A stretch of 22,957 nucleotides of DNA, from contig CAJTMS010000024.1 of the NCBI GenBank assembly GCA_910577155.1, positions 5,490 through 28,446 on the forward strand. The letters run 5' to 3'. Both the position numbers and the translations under genes were made by a program. The notes under the pieces were generated by a model. The model worked only from the letters and a program-made list of their open reading frames with translations, was not told the origin of the DNA and did no database searches. Shown here one piece after another: positions 8,172-14,674 of this stretch (positions within the stretch are counted from its first letter, which is position 1; every line of letters begins with the position of its first letter). This stretch comes from an uncultured Mailhella sp. (lineage in GTDB: Bacteria > Desulfobacterota > Desulfovibrionia > Desulfovibrionales > Desulfovibrionaceae).

Positions 8172-8276
8172 CATTTTCACCCAATGCTTTGCACCCTGAT
8201 ATCGTTCCGAAATAACACAGTTATTCAAAATGTGCGGCTTTCAGATTTTGCGGGACCCCAAGCAGCTGTGAAAATG
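8172..8276 (-). promoter_or_regulatory. Structured rpsB 5' leader, candidate S2 autoregulatory RNA
   Basis: On the minus strand CATTTTCAC (8276-8268) can pair perfectly with GTGAAAATG (8180-8172), closing a 105-nt domain in the predicted rpsB leader. Inside it are CAAAAT/ATTTTG (6 bp; 8250-8245 with 8231-8226), AATAAC/GTTATT (6 bp with a 3-base loop; 8225-8220 with 8216-8211) and a small TGC/GCA hairpin. The closing helix ends about 16 bases ahead of the GGAGG ribosome site. S2 leaders that bind S2 and repress translation are known in other bacteria; that this is one is inference from structure and position. Confidence 0.5.
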
Positions 8277-8297
8277 TGTTTAGTGAATAACCAAATT

Positions 8298-8326
8298 TAT
8301 TTATGGTATTTTTTTTACTTTGGCAA
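8298..8326 (-). promoter_or_regulatory. Predicted sigma-70 promoter of rpsB
   Basis: Minus-strand TTGCCA (8326-8321), a 17-base spacer containing an A8 run, and TAAATA (8303-8298). The predicted start near 8291 gives a leader of about 150 nt. The -35 box sits in a 7-bp inverted repeat (TTTACTT / AAGTAAA, 8314-8331). The -10 box is weak, so this is a reasonable but not strong call. Confidence 0.42.
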
Positions 8327-8342
8327 GTAAATTTCTTCGTAT

Positions 8343-9263
8343 TTAATTTTTTTTGCTTAATAAATACGCATTGACGCGTTCTTCAACATTTGCTTCAATA
8401 TTTTTGAAAAAGAGCGGATAATTGTAACTGTGCAAATCGCCTTTTGGGAAATGTTCCCGAGGGGGAGCGGTTTCTCTATCATAAATATCCACAATAAGCG
8501 CACCATGCTTTTTATCCACCCATGCACTCGTGGCATGTTTACGGAGAATCTGAGAACCGTCCTCTTTTGTTTCCACAAAACCTAAATGCAGGGATTTATC
8601 GGCAATTTCTTCTGTATTTTTCCATGAAAGAGGATTGATACAAAGCGCGTCGGGAAAAATGGTAAAGCCCTTTGTTGCTCCTTTTGCCAGCGTATTATAG
8701 ACAATCATGCAGTTTAAATCCGTAGGGCTTTCACAAAGGTGCATGCCAAGTTCATCAAGGTCGGTCTGTGTCACAGTTGCCCCAATAAGATAGGCAGCTA
8801 CAAGATTTTTAGGAAATTCATTGATAGAAGCCAGATATTTCATAAGCGCCAGCACGACAAAGGATCCTTGGCTATTGCCTGCAAGAATGAGCGGTCTGTC
8901 GTTATTCCACATCGTTTTAAAATGATAATAAGCATTTTTGACATCTTCAAAGGGAATGGCATAATAATCCCTGACAATATCCCAGCCGTGTAAATGGGCT
9001 TCCAGAGTCACTTGCCTGTACTGCGGCTGAAAAATCCTGCATGTTTTTTCATAGGTTCCGGCATGTATCATACGCGGACGCAGGGGAAGTTTGCGCTGTT
9101 CTTCATTATAGGTATCATAATAAATATCTGTCGGGCTATGTAAAACAGTACCATGGACAAAAAAAACATCAGCTTTTTTTGTCGGCGTATTGTGAAGTTC
9201 TGCAGCAGGGGGCTTGACCCAAAATTCCGGGCGGGCATAGTCAGGTTCTTTTGGAATATGCAT
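8343..9263 (-). CDS. DUF3089 family alpha/beta hydrolase
   Basis: A 306-residue protein resembling the DUF3089 family, an alpha/beta-hydrolase group of unassigned substrate. FFVHGT (34-39) fits the strand and oxyanion loop. AGNSQGS places a nucleophile elbow G-N-S-Q-G at 129-133 with Ser131. DLHSYNYPLFF near the C-terminus offers a candidate catalytic His278, and IVDIYDRE or nearby acids could complete the triad. There is no signal peptide, so it is probably cytoplasmic. AGAGG precedes the ATG. It starts 22 bp after the M24 peptidase gene and is likely its operon partner. An esterase or lipase-like role is the most that can be said. Confidence 0.78.
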   Translation of the reverse strand: MHIPKEPDYARPEFWVKPPAAELHNTPTKKADVFFVHGTVLHSPTDIYYDTYNEEQRKLPLRPRMIHAGTYEKTCRIFQPQYRQVTLEAHLHGWDIVRDYYAIPFEDVKNAYYHFKTMWNNDRPLILAGNSQGSFVVLALMKYLASINEFPKNLVAAYLIGATVTQTDLDELGMHLCESPTDLNCMIVYNTLAKGATKGFTIFPDALCINPLSWKNTEEIADKSLHLGFVETKEDGSQILRKHATSAWVDKKHGALIVDIYDRETAPPREHFPKGDLHSYNYPLFFKNIEANVEERVNAYLLSKKN

Positions 9264-9285
9264 AGTAACCTCTTTCTCTGTATAA

Positions 9286-10602
9286 TTATTGAATAAAAAT
9301 AATTCCGTCTTGATGAGAAGTAATATTTCTTACGGTATTGTCAATGAGCTCAAAGGTATTTTCAATGCCAATCATACCAAAACCAGGAATACCGATTTTA
9401 GGTTCACAGGCAATAAACATGCCATTTTCCAAAGGCTCTTTAAAACCTTTGGCGATGACGGGAAACTGATCAACGGTCAGTCCAATGCCGTGCCCTAAAA
9501 AAGGAACGCTGTTTTGTTGATAGCCCATAAAATTTTCTGTGAAATTAAATTTTTCCACAATTTTTAAAGCACTGAACCAAATTTCTTCCGGGAGAATCCC
9601 GGCTCTTAAGCGCTCCAAAACAAGGTGCTGGACAGCAAAACAACATTCATACGCTTTTTTTGCCCTATCAGGCAGATCCTTTTCTCTGCCGTAAAAATAA
9701 CACTGTGTTTTATCCGTAAAATAGCCTTGGCAGTTGAAAAGCATATCCACGCACAGCGGTTCACCTTTTTGCCAGATTTTATCAGAGCCAAGACAAGGCA
9801 AAAGCGGGTGCACGCCGTCAAATCCCATGGCACCATTGTAATAATGGGCTTTGTTCAAATTATTTCCGCAGGCAACGTGACCGTAAAAGGCTTCTTCACC
9901 GTGGGCGGACATACGGCTCATAAAACCATGGTCTAATTCTGTATAGATCCGTATGCACAGTTTTGCGATATTTTTTTCTGAAAGATTTGTAAGCTGTGGA
10001 TACGTCTTGAGCAGTTCCGGATTATATTGTGCAAGGAGAGAGGGAGAGTGGGGAAAATCCCCATGCACTGCTTTTTGCAGATAAAACGGCAAAATTTGTT
10101 CAAGGGCAAGGGCTTGCCGTTTGCCGGCTTCATGCATTTTTTCCTGCTCATAGGGACTTTTTATGCTTTGGACATATTTTATGTCATTATCAATATTGAA
10201 AGGGCTGCCGGAGAAATTTTTTGCCAATGCTTTTATTTTGCCGGTGAAAAGCAGAGCTAGCTGGAGCGTGAGCCCGGCTGCTTCTATGCCGTAATCCGCT
10301 GTTTCCAAAAGGGGTTCATGAAAGTCGGCACATATTTTGTCAATTTCTGAAAAGGATTTATACGGGTAAATATGTGCAAAAGGAGACTCTTCCTTTGCCC
10401 GTTCCAAGCCTTTCCGAACAAATAAAAAGGGCTCATTACGGAGAGGAATATAAAGGACTCCGCTTGCAAGCGTGCCTGTAAAATAATAAATGTTAATCCG
10501 TGAAAAAATAAAAAGACCTTGTAAATCTGGGTGCTTGGCATGGATACGGTTTTTGAGTTTGTTAATGCGCCGTGTCAGTTCTTGTTTGGGAATATTCATC
10601 AT
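9286..10602 (-). CDS. M24 family metallopeptidase (Xaa-Pro aminopeptidase type)
   Basis: A pita-bread-fold protein of 438 residues with an N-terminal creatinase-like domain (about 1-145; GLFIFSRINIYYFTGT) and a C-terminal M24 domain. All five metal ligands are present: Asp286 (CVDMLFN), Asp297 (YFTDKTQ), His371 (FLGHGIGL), Glu400 (IACEPKIG) and Glu414 (GIENTFEL). It should therefore be an active dinuclear-metal peptidase, though creatinase-like activity cannot be excluded. I start at the ATG at 10602 (another at 10599). The frame is open to a TTG at 10674, but that TTG is part of a promoter-like -35 box, and the extra residues look like translated AT-rich leader. No strong ribosome site is visible. 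Confidence 0.85.
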   Translation of the reverse strand: MMNIPKQELTRRINKLKNRIHAKHPDLQGLFIFSRINIYYFTGTLASGVLYIPLRNEPFLFVRKGLERAKEESPFAHIYPYKSFSEIDKICADFHEPLLETADYGIEAAGLTLQLALLFTGKIKALAKNFSGSPFNIDNDIKYVQSIKSPYEQEKMHEAGKRQALALEQILPFYLQKAVHGDFPHSPSLLAQYNPELLKTYPQLTNLSEKNIAKLCIRIYTELDHGFMSRMSAHGEEAFYGHVACGNNLNKAHYYNGAMGFDGVHPLLPCLGSDKIWQKGEPLCVDMLFNCQGYFTDKTQCYFYGREKDLPDRAKKAYECCFAVQHLVLERLRAGILPEEIWFSALKIVEKFNFTENFMGYQQNSVPFLGHGIGLTVDQFPVIAKGFKEPLENGMFIACEPKIGIPGFGMIGIENTFELIDNTVRNITSHQDGIIFIQ

Positions 10603-10645
10603 TTCGCTTGAAAAAAGGTTAAAGGGTTTGAGAAAAACGTGTTTA

Positions 10646-10674
10646 TATTTACGCTTAATAACTCTTTTTTGCAA
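10646..10674 (-). promoter_or_regulatory. Predicted promoter of the M24 peptidase-DUF3089 unit
   Basis: Minus-strand TTGCAA (10674-10669), exactly 17 bases, then TAAATA (10651-10646): the same layout as proposed for rpsB. The start would be near 10639, about 37 bases before the ATG at 10602. This supports the shorter gene start. Confidence 0.4.
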
Positions 10675-10686
10675 TATGCAGAGAAG

Positions 10687-10716
10687 GTGAATTAAAAGAT
10701 TGAAACTTTTTATAAT
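10687..10716 (+). promoter_or_regulatory. Candidate promoter upstream of the CoA-binding protein
   Basis: A perfect TATAAT stands at 10711-10716, with only a weak -35 match (GTGAAT) 18 bases upstream. An alternative is TTGAAA at 10700-10705 with TATGGG at 10723-10728. Either would give a leader of about 20-40 bases before the ATG at 10758 and would be back to back with the minus-strand promoter. Confidence 0.4.
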
Positions 10717-10757
10717 ACAGGATATGGGTAATTAATACACAGAGCGCAGGAGGAAAC

Positions 10758-11171
10758 ATGCTTTTTGATACACAGCTGAAACAAATTTTTGCAGAAAATT
10801 CTGTTATTGCTATTGTGGGTGCAAAGGATAAAGCCGGCTCTCCTGTGGAACACGTGGGAAGATATCTTATTGAACAAGGTTATGAAATCCTGCCTGTGCA
10901 CCCTGTCCGCAAGGATGTATGGGGCTTGACGACCTATAACTCTTTGCAGGATTTGCCAAAAGCTCCCGATATTGTCTGCTTGTTCAGAACACCGGAAGCA
11001 TGTCTTGAGCATGCAAAGGAAATTTTAGCTTTGCCGTGGCGTCCAAAAGTCTTTTGGATGCAGCTTGGCATCAGCAGCCGGGAAGCAGGCGAACTCATGG
11101 CAAAAGAGGGCGTTTTTGTTGTTGAAGACGCGTGCATGGAAGTAGAGCATAAGCGGGTTTTTGGAAAATAA
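10758..11171 (+). CDS. CoA-binding domain protein (YccU-like)
   Basis: A 137-residue stand-alone Rossmann-type CoA-binding domain. Visible family features are VIAIVGAKDKAGSPVEHVGRYL, the YEILPVHPVRKDVWG segment in place of the family's NP-G motif, and the C-terminal VEDACMEVEHKR, close to the family's D-x-CMK-x-EH. Such proteins bind CoA or a nucleotide; their cellular role is unclear. AGGAGG lies 8 bases ahead of the ATG. The next gene begins 1 bp after the stop, so they form one operon. Confidence 0.86.
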   Translation: MLFDTQLKQIFAENSVIAIVGAKDKAGSPVEHVGRYLIEQGYEILPVHPVRKDVWGLTTYNSLQDLPKAPDIVCLFRTPEACLEHAKEILALPWRPKVFWMQLGISSREAGELMAKEGVFVVEDACMEVEHKRVFGK

Positions 11172-11172
11172 T

Positions 11173-11634
11173 ATGTCAGAAAAAAGTTTTTCCTGTCAGC
11201 GTTGCGGACATTGCTGTTTCGGACGAGGCGGCATTGTTGTCGGACAAAGGGATTTGCCGCGTTTACTTACTTTTTTTAAAATGGAAAAAGAAGCTTTTTT
11301 AGCAAAATATACAGAATGTTTTGACGGCAAACCAACCCTTATTACAGGCAGTGACGGCTTTTGTTATTTTTTTAAAGAAGGAGCAGGCTGTACTATCCAT
11401 GAAGTCCGTCCTGACGTGTGCAGAGCTTGGCCGTATTTTCGCGGTAATTTGATTGATGAACTCAGTTTTGCCATGGCAAAGGTGGATTGCCCGGGTATTG
11501 TGAAAACCGTTTCTCACGCAGTTTTTGCCCATGACGGGTATGCATATTTAAAGGATAATCATCTGCTTTGTTCGGATAAAAAAATTGACGGACGGGCACT
11601 TATTATTGCTGAAGAGGAATTGCCGAAATTATAA
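11173..11634 (+). CDS. YkgJ-type zinc/iron-chelating cysteine-cluster protein
   Basis: A 153-residue protein with the Cys cluster CQRCGHCC (Cys8, 11, 14, 15), further Cys at 64 (DGFCYFF), 73 (GAGCTIH), 83 (DVCRAWP) and 106. This is the pattern of the YkgJ/UPF0153 family, thought to bind zinc or an iron-sulfur centre through CxxCxxCC plus distal cysteines. The ATG at 11173 lies 1 bp after the previous stop; the upstream TTG in the same frame overlaps that stop and is not needed. Function unknown; cytoplasmic (no signal peptide). Confidence 0.84.
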   Translation: MSEKSFSCQRCGHCCFGRGGIVVGQRDLPRLLTFFKMEKEAFLAKYTECFDGKPTLITGSDGFCYFFKEGAGCTIHEVRPDVCRAWPYFRGNLIDELSFAMAKVDCPGIVKTVSHAVFAHDGYAYLKDNHLLCSDKKIDGRALIIAEEELPKL

Positions 11635-11658
11635 GGAAAAAATCTGCAGGGCAGTGGA

Positions 11659-12894
11659 ATGGCAAAAAAAACAATAACATTGAAAGAAGCATACTTTTTG
11701 CTTGATATAACAAAAGATGCAGGCATAGATGAAGTAAAGCAGGCGTATCGCAAGCGTGCGTTTGCTTTGCATCCTGATTTGCATCCCGATAATGCCAATG
11801 CCGCAGCGGAATTTCAGCGGGTGAATGAAGCCTATGTGGCTGTTATTGCGTATTTGGATAATGAAGCAAAAAAACAATCAGCCAAAGCCCAGTTTGTCAA
11901 TGTGGAACGGGAACGAAAAAAGCAGTTTGAAGAACAAAAACGTCAGGCAGAACAAAAAAGAGCGGAAGAGAGAAAACGCAAAGAAAAAGAACAGGCAGAA
12001 CGTGCGGAGCGAGAACGCAGGGAAATGGAGCGCCTGCAGGCACGGGAGCGGGCAAAGCGGGAAGAAGAACGGCGCAGGCGTTTGCAGGAAAAAATAGCAA
12101 AAGAAGAAGCCCGGATTAAAGCTAAGCAGGAAGAAGAGCGTTTAAATCTCATTAAAAAGCTAGAAGAAAAAGCGCAGGAATTCAGGACACTGATTATCGA
12201 GCAAATGGAAGCTGTCCGCAGGGAAAATGAAGCCCGGGCAAAGGCGCAGAAACAGGCGGAAAATCAGGCTGAAAACCATGATCAGCAGCGTTTTAAAAAA
12301 GTTAATAACAGCTATAATGCCAATGGTGAAGCGTACTATAATAAGTATGCAGGAAATTATGAACAGGTTGTCCAAAATGCGTTTGCTGACGCAAGGGGCA
12401 ATGTTTCTCAATCCGCGCAAGATAACCGCGATACCGCTTCCCAAAGTACAGCACAAAATTTTGCTTATGACACAACATTCAGAACCGTAACTCCGGGACA
12501 AAACTCTTCGCAGGAACCAAAAGAAGAAACGCAGGGAAATAATCAAAAAGAATATTTTACAGGAAAGGAAATTTCTGTTACAAAGGAAAACAGTATTCCC
12601 CAATCTCTTTTAAAAGCAGGCACGGAACCGCTTGAGGGAATAAAAAAAGGTATTTCCTCTTGGTTTAAAAGCCAGATTGATGAGGAGTTGGAATTATTTT
12701 TTCCGGCTGCCAAACTCCAGCCCGGTGTAAAAATGCGTTTGCAGTTTCGGGTTGGACTGGCAAATGAATTGCAAACCATAGAATTGACATTGCCAAAAGA
12801 TTTTGTTCCGGGAAAGATTATGCGCTTAAAAGGCCTAGGAAAGAAAATCGGAAAATGGCAAGGGGATTTATATTTAAAACTTCAAGCAAAGTAG
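11659..12894 (+). CDS. J-domain protein with long charged coiled coil and DnaJ C-terminal-like tail
   Basis: A 411-residue Hsp40-type protein. Residues 8-70 are a J domain with the essential HPD at 38-40 (ALHPDLHPD), needed to stimulate DnaK. Residues about 80-200 are an extremely charged Arg/Lys/Glu helix, probably a coiled coil. A low-complexity Asn/Gln-rich linker (about 205-310) follows. The last 60 residues (LPKDFVPGKIMRLKGLGKK, then GDLYLKL) resemble the end of the DnaJ substrate-binding domain. There is no zinc-finger domain and no full pair of beta-barrel domains, so it is neither standard DnaJ nor CbpA. The start has AGGG upstream. adk follows after 8 bp. Probably a specialised DnaK co-chaperone. 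Confidence 0.82.
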   Translation: MAKKTITLKEAYFLLDITKDAGIDEVKQAYRKRAFALHPDLHPDNANAAAEFQRVNEAYVAVIAYLDNEAKKQSAKAQFVNVERERKKQFEEQKRQAEQKRAEERKRKEKEQAERAERERREMERLQARERAKREEERRRRLQEKIAKEEARIKAKQEEERLNLIKKLEEKAQEFRTLIIEQMEAVRRENEARAKAQKQAENQAENHDQQRFKKVNNSYNANGEAYYNKYAGNYEQVVQNAFADARGNVSQSAQDNRDTASQSTAQNFAYDTTFRTVTPGQNSSQEPKEETQGNNQKEYFTGKEISVTKENSIPQSLLKAGTEPLEGIKKGISSWFKSQIDEELELFFPAAKLQPGVKMRLQFRVGLANELQTIELTLPKDFVPGKIMRLKGLGKKIGKWQGDLYLKLQAK

Positions 12895-12902
12895 GAAAGA
12901 GT

Positions 12903-13580
12903 ATGAATATTCTTATTTTTGGACCAAACGGCAGTGGCAAAGGCACACAAGGTGACCTGATTATGGAAAAATATGGTGTTGCCCATATTGAATCCGGGGC
13001 AGTATTCCGTCAGCATATCGGACAGGGAACAGACCTTGGCAAAAAAGCAAAAGAGTTTATTGACAAAGGGGAGCTTGTTCCTGATGAAATCACTATTCCT
13101 ATGATTTTGAATATTTTGCAGGAAAAAGGCAATAATGGCTGGCTGTTGGACGGTTTCCCCCGCAATATGGAGCAAGCCCGCAAATTGAAGGAAGCCCTTG
13201 ACAAGGAAGGCATGGCGCTTGATTATGTTGTGGAAATTGTGCTTGCCCGTGAAACTGCCCGCAACCGTATTATGGGACGCAGACTTTGTAAAAACAACAA
13301 CAATCATCCCAATAACATTTATATTGACGCAATAAAACCCAATGGCAATGTTTGCCGTGTTTGCGGCGGAGAACTTTCTGCCCGCGCCGATGACCAGAAT
13401 GAAGACGCCATCAATAAGCGTCATGATATTTACTATGATAAAAATAACGGCACCTTGGCAGCAGCCTATTATTTCAAAGATGTGGCTGCAAAAAGCGGGG
13501 GCAAAACCGTATACATTGAACTGGACGGCAGCGGTACTATCGACAGCATTAAAGAAACATTGCTTGCAAAGCTCAAATAA
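12903..13580 (+). CDS. adk: Adenylate kinase with Cys/His metal-binding LID
   Basis: Adk interconverts ATP + AMP and 2 ADP. The ATG at 12903 gives 225 residues with the P-loop GPNGSGKGTQ at 7-16, the AMP-binding region (SGAVFRQHI), and LLDGFPRN at 81-88. The LID carries Cys129, His135, Cys151 and Cys154 (C-X5-H-X15-C-X2-C), followed by GGELSARADD. This is the metal site described for Desulfovibrio gigas adenylate kinase and differs from the usual four-Cys LID of Gram-positives. AGGAAAG precedes the ATG. The open frame starts further upstream inside the J-domain gene, but that extension is not family sequence. A terminator follows immediately. Confidence 0.96.
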   Translation: MNILIFGPNGSGKGTQGDLIMEKYGVAHIESGAVFRQHIGQGTDLGKKAKEFIDKGELVPDEITIPMILNILQEKGNNGWLLDGFPRNMEQARKLKEALDKEGMALDYVVEIVLARETARNRIMGRRLCKNNNNHPNNIYIDAIKPNGNVCRVCGGELSARADDQNEDAINKRHDIYYDKNNGTLAAAYYFKDVAAKSGGKTVYIELDGSGTIDSIKETLLAKLK

Positions 13581-13604
13581 AAAAGCCCCGAAAGGGCTTT
13601 TTTT
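13581..13604 (+). terminator. Rho-independent terminator after adk
   Basis: AAAAGCCC and GGGCTTTT pair across a CGAAA loop directly after the adk stop, followed by a T7 run that begins in the stem. It ends the 10758-13580 operon. Confidence 0.88.
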
Positions 13605-13643
13605 GATGGCTTTTTTTGAAGTTTTTTGTATGGAGAATCATTC

Positions 13644-14207
13644 ATGAAAAAATTTGCACTTCTCATTATTGATATGCAAAATGATTTTGTGCTGACGGAA
13701 AAAACAGCGGTCAATGGGGCAAAGGCAACAATTCCCGCCATAGGGCATGCCATGCAGGTTTGCCATGAAAAGCATATTCCTGTTTTTCATATTATTCGTG
13801 CCTATGACGAGAAAGGCGGCAATGCAGAAATTTTCCGCAAAGAGCTTTTTCAAAAGGGGCGGGGCTTTTGCATTGCAGGCACACAGGGTGCAGAAATTGT
13901 GGATGATTTGACGCCTGATAAAAACGATTATGTGCTGGTAAAACCACGTTTCAGCGCATTTTTCGGAACAGCTTTAAACACGATGCTGCGGGAAAAACAA
14001 ATTACCCATGTTCTTATTGCCGGAACACAGTATCCAAATTGTATCCGTGCTACAGCTGTTGATGCCCTTTGCCATGATTTTTTTGTCACAGTGCTGACGG
14101 ATTGCTGTTCTGCAAAGTCCGAAGAAATTGCTCGGGCAAATTGCCGTGACTTGCAAAATATGGGTATTGACTGCGTTAATTTCACTGCGTTGGAAGAGTT
14201 ATTGTGA
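13644..14207 (+). CDS. Isochorismatase-like cysteine hydrolase
   Basis: A 187-residue member of the isochorismatase-like hydrolase superfamily. The catalytic triad is visible: Asp10 (LLIIDMQNDF), Lys100 (VLVKPRFSAFFGT) and Cys133 in GTQYPNCIRATAVDA. The cis-peptide region before the Cys and the LTDCCSA segment also fit. With a Cys nucleophile it is likely an amidohydrolase (nicotinamidase, N-carbamoylsarcosine amidase or peroxyureidoacrylate type) rather than a true isochorismatase, which has no Cys. The nicotinamidase zinc ligands are not evident. The start at 13644 has GGAG 8 bases upstream. It begins 40 bp after the adk terminator, so it probably has its own promoter or uses readthrough. 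Confidence 0.88.
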   Translation: MKKFALLIIDMQNDFVLTEKTAVNGAKATIPAIGHAMQVCHEKHIPVFHIIRAYDEKGGNAEIFRKELFQKGRGFCIAGTQGAEIVDDLTPDKNDYVLVKPRFSAFFGTALNTMLREKQITHVLIAGTQYPNCIRATAVDALCHDFFVTVLTDCCSAKSEEIARANCRDLQNMGIDCVNFTALEELL

Positions 14208-14303
14208 AAAATTATTTTTTTGGGGAAATGGTTATCTCTGTTGTCGCTATCCGTAGAGCTCGTTCTCTCGCTAACGGCTGCCGCTTCCCAAAGCCCTCAT
14301 CGC

Positions 14304-14346
14304 AAAACCGTTACAGACAAAGCCTGTAACGGTGGTTTTGTTTCTT
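14304..14346 (+). terminator. Likely terminator of the isochorismatase-like gene
   Basis: CCGTTACAG (14308-14316) and CTGTAACGG (14324-14332) form a perfect 9-bp stem with a 7-base loop, followed by TGGTTTTGTTTC, a T-rich but interrupted tail. It lies about 100 bp past the stop codon, so it is a plausible though distant terminator. Confidence 0.5.
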
Positions 14347-14422
14347 GTTATTTTTAATTGAGGACAAAAACATATGAGAAGCTAGGGCATTTCCGGTTAA
14401 CATGAGGAATGCAAAATATTTT

Positions 14423-14451
14423 CCCTGTTATGAATATTATTCATAACGGGG
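14423..14451 (+). repeat. Inverted repeat, 13-bp arms
   Basis: CCCTGTTATGAAT and ATTCATAACGGGG pair over 13 positions (one G-T) around a 3-base loop. It is not followed by a T run in either direction, so it is not a standard terminator. Confidence 0.6.
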
Positions 14452-14463
14452 CATTGAGGGGGA

Positions 14464-14486
14464 TTGGGGGAAATCATTTCCCCCAA
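14464..14486 (+). repeat. Inverted repeat, 10-bp perfect arms
   Basis: TTGGGGGAAA and TTTCCCCCAA are perfectly complementary around a TCA loop. It starts 12 bases after the preceding dyad, and together they make a compact double-hairpin module. No T run follows. Confidence 0.6.
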
Positions 14487-14561
14487 GAAAAATATTATAA
14501 ATAAATATGATAAATCTTATTGGTGTGTTCCGAATATCATACGGAAGTGTTCCAAGCAAAA

Positions 14562-14590
14562 AGATTGCGCTGCATTCGCTCACAATGACG
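14562..14590 (+). repeat. REP-like imperfect palindrome
   Basis: AGATTGCGCTGCATTCGCTC followed by ACAATGACG. ATTG and CAAT ends flank a GC-richer imperfect dyad, a pattern common in dispersed intergenic repeats of many proteobacteria. Only one copy is in the window, so repetition cannot be shown here. Confidence 0.3.
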
Positions 14591-14638
14591 AGGAGAGGAA
14601 AAAGCTGTATTTTTTCGGTTGAGTATAAATTGAAAATC

Positions 14639-14667
14639 TTGCAAAAAATAATTAGTTAGTGTATAGC
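14639..14667 (+). promoter_or_regulatory. Predicted promoter of the sigma-54 activator gene
   Basis: TTGCAA (14639-14644), a 17-base spacer and TATAGC (14662-14667). Normal spacing would put the transcription start at about 14674-14675, which is the ATG itself. Confidence 0.5.
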
Positions 14668-14674
14668 TTTTTGC

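Larger units (their letters stand above)
14208..14674 (+). other. Non-coding region rich in inverted repeats
   Basis: This 467-bp gap holds no credible gene. It contains at least three hairpin-forming inverted repeats (listed separately), a G-rich patch with runs at 14448-14451, 14458-14462 and 14466-14470, a TTCCG...CGGAA dyad at about 14529-14547, and a REP-like unit at about 14562-14590. The last part carries the promoter of the downstream sigma-54 activator. The density of dyads suggests accumulated repeat elements or a decayed mobile element. Confidence 0.6.

Noticed and set aside
10603..10674. N-terminal extension of the M24 peptidase from a TTG
   Set aside because: No ribosome site, and the TTG lies in a promoter-like -35 box with a matching -10 before the ATG at 10602.
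12855..12902. Extended adenylate kinase start inside the J-domain gene
   Set aside because: The family N-terminus begins at 12903, which has its own ribosome site; with it, residue numbering also matches the D. gigas metal ligands.
14441..14473. Possible G-quadruplex from G-runs at 14448, 14458 and 14466
   Set aside because: Only three clear runs, and the last pairs perfectly with the C run at 14480-14484 in a hairpin.
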